NCBI GenBank assembly: GCA_964525935.1
Contig: CAZGJZ010000002.1
Location: forward strand, 310,001-374,000
Direction of reading: 5' to 3'
From: UBA2377 sp964525935
Lineage (GTDB): Bacteria; Verrucomicrobiota; Verrucomicrobiia; Opitutales; Opitutaceae
Length of the DNA stretch: 64,000 bases
Below, piece after piece: positions 26,476 through 37,066 of this stretch. Positions within the stretch are counted from its first letter, which is position 1, and each line of letters starts with the position of its first letter. The position numbers and the translations under genes were made by a program. The notes beneath the pieces are model-generated. The model had not been told where the DNA came from. It saw only the letters and a program-made list of their open reading frames with translations, and did not search any database.

Positions 26476-27045
26476 ATGAGCACGAGCGTTCCCGCGACCC
26501 CGGCTGCCGGTCTTTTTCAACGCCCGAAAGTGCGCGACACGGCGGTGTTGCTGGCGCTGGCGTGGGCCGTGCCTTTCGCGCTGCATCTGGTGCCATGGAG
26601 CGGGGAGCGTGCGATCGGCGTGTATTTGGTGCCGATGTTTTGGACAGCATTTGTCGCGGTGTATTTTTACGGGCTGCGCGTGGGGTTGGTGGTGGCGCTG
26701 TTTGCGCCGGCGGTGAACCTGGCGATCACGGGCCTGCCCGCGCTGGAGCGATTGTCGCTGGTGAGCTTTGAGCTGACGCTTTTCACGCTGATTGCGTGGC
26801 TGGGCGTGCGGCGGGTCCCGGCGTGGTGGGTAGTCGCGCCGCTGGCGTGGGTGGTCGCGCGGATCGGCTACACGCTGCTGCAAGTGCTGCTAGGCTCCGC
26901 CAGGCACGCGGATGCCGGTTATTTTCTGGAATCAGTCGTGCGCACGCTGCCCGGTCTCGCGGTGTTGTTGGCAATCAATTTTGTGCTGGCGCGATTTTAC
27001 GCGAAGTCCGGGCCGGGCGACCGGGGCAATTCGGTGGCGAAGTAA
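26476..27045 (+). CDS. polytopic membrane protein of unknown function
   Basis: A 189-residue protein with about five or six hydrophobic helices (roughly 25-45, 55-75, 77-95, 98-115, 120-140 and 160-178) and short loops. I do not recognise the family. Compact size, small-residue-rich helices and a short charged tail would fit an ECF-transporter-like substrate subunit, but no motif proves it. It is divergent from rsmE by 56 bases and is followed by a tRNA on the other strand. Confidence 0.7.
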   Translation: MSTSVPATPAAGLFQRPKVRDTAVLLALAWAVPFALHLVPWSGERAIGVYLVPMFWTAFVAVYFYGLRVGLVVALFAPAVNLAITGLPALERLSLVSFELTLFTLIAWLGVRRVPAWWVVAPLAWVVARIGYTLLQVLLGSARHADAGYFLESVVRTLPGLAVLLAINFVLARFYAKSGPGDRGNSVAK

Positions 27046-27072
27046 CGCAAAGTATTGCGACCGGATCGGCGG

Positions 27073-27146
27073 TGGAGCGGGCGGGGGGAATCGAACCCCC
27101 GAGGCCAGTTTGGAAAACTGGAGTTTTACCATTAAACTACGCCCGC
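27073..27146 (-). tRNA. tRNA-Gly (anticodon TCC), CCA encoded
   Basis: Read on the minus strand this folds as a cloverleaf. The acceptor GCGGGCG pairs with CGCCCGC, the D-arm has GTAGTTTAATGGTAAAAC, and the anticodon stem CCAGT/ACTGG holds loop TTTCCAA with anticodon TCC. The T-arm is GGGGG/CCCCC around TTCGATT. The discriminator is U, the glycine identity base, and CCA is encoded. No variable arm is present. Confidence 0.95.
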
Positions 27147-27300
27147 GCGCCGTGTGGGCGTAGCTTCGCGGGGTGATCGAAGCGGTCAAGCCTGTGTTCG
27201 GCCTAGGGGTTTTGCCTGGGATTTTATTATCGCGGTTTTTTTACCCGAAGGGCCCGCGAATCGGATTGCGGATGTGAATGCCGGGTGTTTGCCTTCACGC

Positions 27301-28482
27301 ATGGCTATTATTTCTTCCGCATCGTCCGGACAGGCTTCGGGCTTGCGACAGGAAGCGGCCCAAAAAGGGCGGCCCAATGTGAATGCCGCCCAGGCACTGG
27401 CGAAGCAGAAGTCGCTCGAAAAGAAGGCGAAGAAATACAAGTTGCCGATGGGTGAGCTCGCGATTTTCACCCAGCAGCTGGCGTCGCTGTTGATCGCCGG
27501 TCTGCCGCTGGTGCAGTGTCTGGAAGCCCTGCAGGACCAGACGGAGGACCAGTGTTTCCGCATCGTGATCCGCGATGTGCGCACGGATATTTCCTCGGGT
27601 AATTCGTTTTCGTCGGCGGTCAAAAAATTCCCCAACTCCTTCAACACGCTCTTCGTCTCGATGGTCGAGGCCGGTGAAGCGAGCGGTGGCCTGGCGGAAA
27701 TTCTCGGCAAGGTGGCCGGTTATTTCGAGGCGTCGGTGAAGCTGACCAAGAAGGTCAAGTCCGCCATGACCTACCCGATCGCGGTCGTCAGTCTCGCCGT
27801 GGCGCTGGTCAACGTGCTGCTCATTTTTGTTATTCCGGTGTTCGCGGCGATGTTCGCGGACTTCGGCGCCAAGCTGCCGGCGCCGACGCAGTTCCTCATC
27901 GATCTGAGCGATTTCCTGAAGCACAATATCATCTACCTGGGTATCGCGTGCTACGGTATTTACTGGGGCGTGAGCAAGTTCGTCTCGACGCCGAAGGGCC
28001 GGCGCGTGAAGGACCAGTTTCTGGTGCGGGCGCCGATTTTTGGCAACCTCATCCACAAGATCGCGCTGTCGCGTTTCTGCCGCACTTACGCCACGCTGAT
28101 TCGTTCGGGCGTGCCCATCCTGCGCACGCTGGAAATCGTCGCGGCGGCGAGCAACACCGTGCAGATCGAGGACGCTTGCGATGAAATCGCCAAGCACGTC
28201 AGCCAGGGTGGCCAGGTTTCCGAGGTGCTCGCGGCCAACACTTTTTTCCCGCCGATGATGAAGCACATGGTCAAGGCCGGTGAGTCCACCGGTAATGTCG
28301 ATGGCATGATGACCAAGATCGCCGACTTCTACGACGTCGAGTGCGAGGCGACGGTCGCTTCGCTCACTTCCCTCATCGAACCGCTGCTGATCGTTTTCCT
28401 CGGCGTGGTCGTGGGTGGCATCGTCATGGCGATGTTCCTGCCCATCTTCCAACTCGGTGCGGTCGCTGGCGGTATGCAATAA
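27301..28482 (+). CDS. type IV pilus / type II secretion inner-membrane platform protein (PilC/GspF family)
   Basis: A 393-residue protein with two T2SF domains and about three membrane helices. Domain 1 (about 55-175) has LAIFTQQLASLLIAGLPLVQCLEAL, SMVEAGEASGGLAEIL and VKSAMTYPIAV. Domain 2 (about 250-375) has FCRTYATLIRSGVPILRTLEIV, MVKAGESTGNVDGMM and SLIEPLLIVFLGVVVG. It is the platform that couples a cytoplasmic ATPase to pilus or pseudopilus assembly. No PilB, PilT or pilin gene is present. The next gene, 57 bases on, is an unusual NtrC-like regulator. The first 45 residues are poorly conserved, and a start upstream of 27301 is unlikely. Confidence 0.9.
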   Translation: MAIISSASSGQASGLRQEAAQKGRPNVNAAQALAKQKSLEKKAKKYKLPMGELAIFTQQLASLLIAGLPLVQCLEALQDQTEDQCFRIVIRDVRTDISSGNSFSSAVKKFPNSFNTLFVSMVEAGEASGGLAEILGKVAGYFEASVKLTKKVKSAMTYPIAVVSLAVALVNVLLIFVIPVFAAMFADFGAKLPAPTQFLIDLSDFLKHNIIYLGIACYGIYWGVSKFVSTPKGRRVKDQFLVRAPIFGNLIHKIALSRFCRTYATLIRSGVPILRTLEIVAAASNTVQIEDACDEIAKHVSQGGQVSEVLAANTFFPPMMKHMVKAGESTGNVDGMMTKIADFYDVECEATVASLTSLIEPLLIVFLGVVVGGIVMAMFLPIFQLGAVAGGMQ

Positions 28483-28539
28483 AGCGCCCCGCGCGCTTGA
28501 TTGACTAAAGCCGGCTCGCCCAAAAGGGTAGGGCTTCGC

Positions 28540-29796
28540 ATGTCATCTGTTCTCATCGTCGACGACCTCCTCTCCATCCACGAGATGCTGGAGGCCGTCA
28601 TCCAGCCCACCGGCTTCAACACGGCCTTCGCGACCGATGGCGAGAAGGCGCTTGCCCGTTACAAGACGGAGAAGTTCGACCTGGTGCTGGCGGATATCGA
28701 CATGAAGCCGATGGACGGCATCACGTTGCTCAAGCAGCTGAAGCAATACGACCCCAGCGCGGTCATCGTCATCATGACGGCCTATGCGAGCACGGAGAGC
28801 GCGATCCAGGCGTTGAAATTCGGCGCGTTCGATTACCTGCAAAAACCGTTTCGCGTGAATGAACTCATCGCCACGCTCAAGCGCGGCATCGAGTTCAAGA
28901 AATTCCAGGCGGAGCGCGCGGCGACGGGCCTCGCGCCCGGGGTCAAGTCGGGCGACGTTGAGAGTCGCATCATCGGCACGAGTCCGGCGGTGAAAAAACT
29001 GATTCAGCAAATCCGCAAGCTCGCGACGGTGCGCTCCCCGGTGCTCCTGCAGGGCGAGAACGGCACGGGCAAAACCGCCGTCGCGGAGGTGTTGCACGCG
29101 GCCTTGGGCGGGACCGATGCCCAACTGGTGCGCATCGACTGTTCGTTAAGCTCCGAGGCGAATTTCCGGGAAGGCCTGATCGGGCAGAACGGTTCCGGCG
29201 GTGCCTGGGTGCATCAGGCGAAGGGTGGCACGCTCTTTCTCCAGCATCTGCAATGTCTGCCGCTGGAGATTCAGAAGGATCTGGTGAGCGTCCTGCGCAA
29301 TACCGTGCATACGATGCGCCTCATCTGCACGACGACGGAGGATCTCGAAAAACTCGCCGACGAAGGCCGGTTTTACGAGGAACTCTTCTACCGCGTGGCT
29401 TCCCTGCCGGTGATGATGCCGCCCTTGCGCGACCGGGCCGAGGATGTCCCGCTCCTCGCCAAGCACTACGCCGCCAAGGCGGCGAACCCGCACTTCGACG
29501 CCAGTCTCGTGGAGTTTACGGACGACGCCATGGCCATGCTGGCCGCTTATCACTGGCCGGGTAACCTCACGGAGTTTTTCCAGGTCATCTCCAAGATCGC
29601 CGCCACGACGGAAACCCGCGTGGTCACATCCCAGCAGTTGCCGCTCCGTTTGCGCGAGCTCATGCACTGGCCCAAGCTCGCGGAATATCTCGTTGGGCAG
29701 GAAAAGCAGTATATCGACATGGTTTTGCACGCGTGCCGGGGCGACAAGGCCAAGGCGGCGGAAGTGCTGGGCATCGAGCCCGGGCGCCTCGGTTGA
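28540..29796 (+). CDS. degenerate NtrC-like response regulator (REC + defective AAA+ + shortened HTH)
   Basis: A 418-residue protein with NtrC layout but key losses. The receiver (1-120) is intact, with Asp52 in ADIDMKP and Lys in YLQKPF. The AAA+ region (about 143-375) keeps Walker A (GENGTGKT, 172-179), the arginine region FYEELFYRV and PLRDRAEDVPLLA. The GAFTGA loop that contacts sigma-54 is absent: residues 214-227 read IGQNGSGGAWVHQA. Walker B reads TLFLQH instead of TLFLDE. The Fis-type helix-turn-helix stops at LGIEPGRLG, before the recognition helix is complete. It probably cannot activate sigma-54 or hydrolyse ATP normally and may be a phosphorylation-controlled output for the adjacent PilC system; that is inference. 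Confidence 0.85.
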   Translation: MSSVLIVDDLLSIHEMLEAVIQPTGFNTAFATDGEKALARYKTEKFDLVLADIDMKPMDGITLLKQLKQYDPSAVIVIMTAYASTESAIQALKFGAFDYLQKPFRVNELIATLKRGIEFKKFQAERAATGLAPGVKSGDVESRIIGTSPAVKKLIQQIRKLATVRSPVLLQGENGTGKTAVAEVLHAALGGTDAQLVRIDCSLSSEANFREGLIGQNGSGGAWVHQAKGGTLFLQHLQCLPLEIQKDLVSVLRNTVHTMRLICTTTEDLEKLADEGRFYEELFYRVASLPVMMPPLRDRAEDVPLLAKHYAAKAANPHFDASLVEFTDDAMAMLAAYHWPGNLTEFFQVISKIAATTETRVVTSQQLPLRLRELMHWPKLAEYLVGQEKQYIDMVLHACRGDKAKAAEVLGIEPGRLG

Positions 29797-29897
29797 GTAG
29801 ACAAGGCTGCCGGCTGGGCGCGTGAAAATACGCCCATGCCTGACTTCCCGCTTGCGGCGGGTTTAGGCGCTCGCAACTCTCGGCGAAATCCACGTCC

Positions 29898-33143
<3,246 letters not shown>

Positions 33144-33180
33144 GTCCCGCGCTTCGCGCGCGAATTGAATTAGTCTGCTT

Positions 33181-33215
33181 GAGGCCGGGTGCGATTAGCG
33201 CCCGGCCTCTTTGCT
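33181..33215 (+). terminator. probable terminator after carB
   Basis: A 9-bp stem GAGGCCGGG/CCCGGCCTC (33181-33189 with 33201-33209), 11-base loop, then TTTGCTTG. The T-tract is weak, so efficiency is uncertain. The remaining 33216-33402 holds no other feature that I see. Confidence 0.6.
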
Positions 33216-33402
33216 TGTGGGTGGTTTCTGCACACAGGTGATCTGTGCTGGTCGCCTTTTTTCCCACGCGATCACGCGGTCTGATATACGCCCGCCGGGT
33301 TTGGACCAGGAGGCGATATTTTTCGCGGAATATGAGCACTATACCCTAGAAACTAAAGGTGCGCGATTGCGTCTGGTTAAGTTCCTTTCTTTTCCGTGCC
33401 AT

Positions 33403-35301
33403 ATGATTAGCAACCGCATCCATAATTACCTCTGCCGCATGGCATGCGTGGTTATCCTTATGGGAGTGGGCAAGGAGGCGGTCGCGCAAACGGTGACGTG
33501 GACGGGTGGTGCGGCCGACAATAACTGGTCGCAGACGGCGAACTGGAGCACGGGTAGCACGCCGCCGAGCGGATTAAGCACGGATCTTATTTTTGCTGGC
33601 AGCACGCGATTTGCGCCCAACCAGACCGCCAACTGGCAGGTCAAGTCCCTGGCCTTCGCCTCGGGCGCTGGGGCTTTCACGCTGGGGAGCACGGGCGGTT
33701 TTGTTTTGTCGGTGGATTCCGGCGGCATCACCAACAACAGCACCAATACCCAGACGATCAGTAATGCGCTAAAACTCACGGCCGGCCAGACTTGGAATGC
33801 GGCGAGCGGCAATTTGGTCGTTTCCGGCAACATTGATTCGAACTACAGCGCACTCACGGTGACCGGTGCGGCGAACACCACGATCTCGGGCGCGATCAGG
33901 GGCACGGACAATTGGTCGGCGTTCACGAAGAACGGCAATGGCACGCTCACGCTGTCGGGCAACAACACGGCCTTGCGCGGCGCGATGAACATCAACGCGG
34001 GCACGGTGGTGCTGAGCAACAGCGGCGCGCTCGGCTCCAGCACTTCGGGTAACACGGTGGCCTCGGGCGCCGGCTTGCATTTGCAGGGCGGTATCACGGT
34101 GACCGAAGACGAGTTCTCCATCGCGGGTTCGGGCAAGGGTGCCGGCACGGGTGCACTCCGCAATGTTTCCGGCAACAATACCTTCAACACGCAGATCAAG
34201 CTCAGCGCCAACGCCACCATCGTGAGCGCGGCCGACACCCTTACGCTCGCCAAGCAGACCCAGCTCAACGGCTACACGCTGACCTTGGACGGCGCGGGGG
34301 GCATGGTGTTTAACAGCGATATTTCCAACTCCGGCGGACTCGCCGTGCAGGGCAGTGGCACGCGCACTTTCAACCAGGCGGTGAATGTCAGCACGGGAGT
34401 TTCGGTCAGCGCCACGGGCACCACTAATTTCAATGCCAACGTCAATGCGGGCTCCGGCACGCTTACGGTTAACTCGACCAGCGGCACGGTGAATTTCAAC
34501 GGCGCTCAGATCAACGCGCGCGGCGGCGTGACGGTGGGCGGCGCGGCCAACGTGAGCATGGCCAGCACGCTGAATCTTGGCGGAGGTAATCTGACGATCA
34601 GCAATTCGGGCGGGACCACGATCACCGGCGCACAGGTGAATGTCGGCAACATCGTGGTCAGCGGATCTGGCGACACGGATTTTCTGTCGGTGGTCAACGC
34701 GAGCAGTCTTACTTTGTCGGGCTCCGGCACGACGACACTGGGAGGCAACGGCAACAATAGCATCAGCACGACCACGGTGAACGGCGGCACCCTGATGTTG
34801 GATAAGGATTCGGGCACGGCGCTGACGGGCAATATCACGGTCACCGCCGGCACGCTGGCGTTTGGCGGCGACAATCAGACGACCGGATGGGCCAACCTGA
34901 CCATGGGCGATGGCGCGGTGCTCGAACTCAACGACACGGCCCAGACCTTGGCGACGTTGACCATCACGGGCGAGACCATCCTCGATTTCACCGGCGGTGG
35001 TTCGACGCTGAACATCGGCTCGTTGCTGCTGACCGACGACGCTGTGCTCACCATCATCAACTGGTCCAATGCCGTGGATGTTTTTACCGCCCATGTGGAC
35101 CCCGGTTCGTCGAGTCTCGGCCAGGTGATCTTTGAAGGCAGCGGAAGTTCCTCTTGGGATCCGATCGATGGCAGCATTACGCCCGGGCCGGTGGTCCCGG
35201 AGCCTGGCACCTATGGGTTGATTTTTTCCGGTCTGGCGGTGGCCTTTTTTGCCTGGCGCCTGCGTCAACGCCAGTTGGTGGCTGCGCGCGAATTGGTTTA
35301 A
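33403..35301 (+). CDS. autotransporter-type strand-repeat protein with PEP-CTERM sorting signal
   Basis: A 632-residue exported surface protein. From ATG 33403 a signal peptide (basic NRIHNYLCR, hydrophobic core, cleavage near AVAQ) leads into a Thr/Ser/Asn/Gly-rich beta-solenoid. It has autotransporter-associated repeats such as GNGTLTLSGNN, LRGAMNINAGTVVLSNSGALG and NGGTLMLDKDSG. The end is a PEP-CTERM tail: VPEPGTYGL, a hydrophobic helix and RLRQR. This directs exosortase processing, which replaces an autotransporter barrel; none is present. No exosortase gene is in the window. Composition differs from neighbours (low Lys and Glu, high Thr and Gly), which follows from the repeats. The role is probably matrix or adhesion. 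Confidence 0.85.
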   Translation: MISNRIHNYLCRMACVVILMGVGKEAVAQTVTWTGGAADNNWSQTANWSTGSTPPSGLSTDLIFAGSTRFAPNQTANWQVKSLAFASGAGAFTLGSTGGFVLSVDSGGITNNSTNTQTISNALKLTAGQTWNAASGNLVVSGNIDSNYSALTVTGAANTTISGAIRGTDNWSAFTKNGNGTLTLSGNNTALRGAMNINAGTVVLSNSGALGSSTSGNTVASGAGLHLQGGITVTEDEFSIAGSGKGAGTGALRNVSGNNTFNTQIKLSANATIVSAADTLTLAKQTQLNGYTLTLDGAGGMVFNSDISNSGGLAVQGSGTRTFNQAVNVSTGVSVSATGTTNFNANVNAGSGTLTVNSTSGTVNFNGAQINARGGVTVGGAANVSMASTLNLGGGNLTISNSGGTTITGAQVNVGNIVVSGSGDTDFLSVVNASSLTLSGSGTTTLGGNGNNSISTTTVNGGTLMLDKDSGTALTGNITVTAGTLAFGGDNQTTGWANLTMGDGAVLELNDTAQTLATLTITGETILDFTGGGSTLNIGSLLLTDDAVLTIINWSNAVDVFTAHVDPGSSSLGQVIFEGSGSSSWDPIDGSITPGPVVPEPGTYGLIFSGLAVAFFAWRLRQRQLVAARELV

Positions 35302-35395
35302 GGCCGGGGCGAACCCGGCCACGTCCGGTTCAACTCCTGCCTTTACGCCCCGACGGGGATGTGTTTCGGTCACCGTTCCGAAATCTGCACCCTTC

Positions 35396-36184
35396 ATGAG
35401 CACGCCCGAAAACCCTTCCAAATCCCAGTCTGTCGGCAACGCCCGCAACCTTGCGGCCGCCGATGAAACCCAGACCCCTGTGGTGCCCTCGTTTGACGAG
35501 AAGTTGCGCCTCTTCTGGGAGAAAAACAGCAAGGCTGTGATCGCGCTCTGTGTTGTCATCCTCCTCGCCATCCTGGCGAAGGGTGGTTGGGAATATATGG
35601 CGGCCCAGAAAGAAGCCGGCCTCGCCCAGGAATACGGAGCGGCCACGACTTCTGAAAAGCTGAAGGCCTACGCCGCCGCAAATGCGGGTCACACCTTGGC
35701 GGGTGTCGCCTACCTGCGGCTCGCCGACGAAGCTTATGCTGCCGGCAAAGGCGCCGAGGCGGTCACCAATTACGATGCCGCGGTGAAAAATCTCGCCGGC
35801 AGTGCGCTCCTCAGTCGCGCCCAGCTCGGGCTCGCGATGGCCAAGTTGCAGGCCGGTCAAACGGCCGATGGCGAAGCGGCGTTGAAACAAATCGCCGACC
35901 GCGCGTCAGAAGCCAAGGGCGTGCGTCTCGAGGCCGCCTACCAACTCGCCAGCCTCGCGCTGGGGGCCGGCCGGCCTGACGACGTGAAGAAATATTCCGA
36001 CCAGATCATCCAGATCGATGCCGCCAGCCCGTGGGCGCAGCGCGTCATGACCCTGCAGGCCAGCCTCGCAGTGCCGTCGGCAACCGCCGCTCCCGCCACG
36101 ACTCCCGCGGCCCCGGCGGCTGCACCCGCGCCAACGGTTGCCGAGCCGGCGATCAAGCTGAACGTGCCTGCCAGCGGGAAGTAA
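35396..36184 (+). CDS. membrane-anchored TPR protein (YfgM/TPR_21-like)
   Basis: A 262-residue protein: a cytoplasmic N-terminus (1-45), one membrane helix (about 50-68, AVIALCVVILLAILAKG), then a helical TPR region (about 75-215) with LAGVAYLRLADEAYAAGKGAEAVTNYDAAVKNL and similar repeats, and a Pro/Ala-rich tail (215-262). This is the layout of YfgM/TPR_21 proteins, which assist envelope protein export. ATG 35396 is chosen because the upstream open frame is a shadow of the previous gene. A strong two-way terminator follows. Confidence 0.78.
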   Translation: MSTPENPSKSQSVGNARNLAAADETQTPVVPSFDEKLRLFWEKNSKAVIALCVVILLAILAKGGWEYMAAQKEAGLAQEYGAATTSEKLKAYAAANAGHTLAGVAYLRLADEAYAAGKGAEAVTNYDAAVKNLAGSALLSRAQLGLAMAKLQAGQTADGEAALKQIADRASEAKGVRLEAAYQLASLALGAGRPDDVKKYSDQIIQIDAASPWAQRVMTLQASLAVPSATAAPATTPAAPAAAPAPTVAEPAIKLNVPASGK

Positions 36185-36218
36185 TCTGCCGCGCTAAAGG
36201 CTTCGTTTTAGAACCAAC

Positions 36219-36250
36219 AAAAAGCCCGCCAATAGGCGGGCTTTTTGGTT
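36219..36250. terminator. bidirectional rho-independent terminator
   Basis: A perfect 12-bp stem AAAAAGCCCGCC/GGCGGGCTTTTT (36219-36230 with 36235-36246) around an AATA loop. T-tracts read out in both directions, serving the TPR gene on the plus strand and the converging PEP-CTERM gene on the minus strand. Confidence 0.93.
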
Positions 36251-36269
36251 TTTGGTTAGTGCGCTTGAT

Positions 36270-36926
36270 TCAGGTGGAGCGCTTCAAACGCCGTTTGTGC
36301 AGCGCAACGCCAATCAAAGTGAGTGCGCCGAAAATCGCTGCGTAAGTGGAAGGCTCGGGAACGGCACTGACGACGCCGGTCAGGGTAACGGTATCGATGG
36401 CAAAACTGCCGAGGCCGCCATTGTAACCGAAGATTTTCACGGTTTGCGCGGAATTGATGGCCGACATGGTGATGCTGCTGGAAACAGAGTGCCAGGCGGA
36501 GTCCTGGATTAAACCGCCGCTGGCGAGATTGGCGTTGGAGCCAATATCAACGCGGTAGTTTGCAGCGCCAGCAGCAGTTTGGCGGTATTCGAAGGAAATA
36601 TTGGTGATCGTGACCTGAAAGCCGGAAGCCGGTGTAACAGTGAACGAAAAAAACTTTGTGGGGCTGGTATCAGTCCAACCGCCGGATTCGCCAATGGCGG
36701 GAGTGTTGGGCGGGGAACCAGTCGTGAAATTGGTGGATGTGAAAGCGCCGTCCGATACCGAAAAGCTACCGGCCGTCAGGTTCGAGGCCACAAACGATGC
36801 TGTCAGGGTGGCTGCTTGGCTTGATTGATCGGTGAAGTTATAACTGATCAGCGTGACTTGCGCACGAGCGGCGATGCACGCCGCGAGAACTACAAATACC
36901 AACAGACTGTTCCGTAGAGATTTCAT
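36270..36926 (-). CDS. PEP-CTERM sorting-domain protein
   Basis: A 218-residue exported protein with signal peptide (MKSLRNSLLVFVVLAACIAA, cleavage near ARAQ), a beta-sandwich-like middle rich in Thr/Ser/Asn (YNFTDQSSQAATLTASF and FSFTVTPASGFQVTITN) and the C-terminal signal VPEPSTYAA, hydrophobic helix and KRRLKR. The middle resembles the jelly-roll domain of many surface PEP-CTERM proteins. It is probably processed by an exosortase elsewhere in the genome. The specific role is unknown. Confidence 0.88.
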   Translation of the reverse strand: MKSLRNSLLVFVVLAACIAARAQVTLISYNFTDQSSQAATLTASFVASNLTAGSFSVSDGAFTSTNFTTGSPPNTPAIGESGGWTDTSPTKFFSFTVTPASGFQVTITNISFEYRQTAAGAANYRVDIGSNANLASGGLIQDSAWHSVSSSITMSAINSAQTVKIFGYNGGLGSFAIDTVTLTGVVSAVPEPSTYAAIFGALTLIGVALHKRRLKRST

Positions 36927-37066
36927 AGGGGATACGAATACAACCGGGGGGGGCTATCTGGGCGTAATACCCTATGAATAGTTTCCCCGTTGGAGCCGAT
37001 CTCTTTTTGCCGGTTTTTACAGAAATCTTCGCTGCAAGCCTTCTGGCGCAGCTCCGGCGCCTACAA

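Noticed and set aside
29820..29880. Terminator between the NtrC-like gene and carB
   Set aside because: CCCGC-TTGC-GCGGG can form a hairpin but is followed by only three T residues and then GC-rich sequence, so it is not convincing.
35301..35345. Possible tRNA-like fragment or terminator after the strand-repeat gene
   Set aside because: A GGCCGGG/CCCGGCC hairpin and a GGTTCAACTCC stretch are present, but no acceptor or anticodon arm can be built and there is no T-tract.
33769..35646. 625-residue minus-strand frame opposite the strand-repeat protein
   Set aside because: It is an Arg/Ala/His-rich shadow of the PEP-CTERM gene, which has a signal peptide, repeats and a sorting signal.
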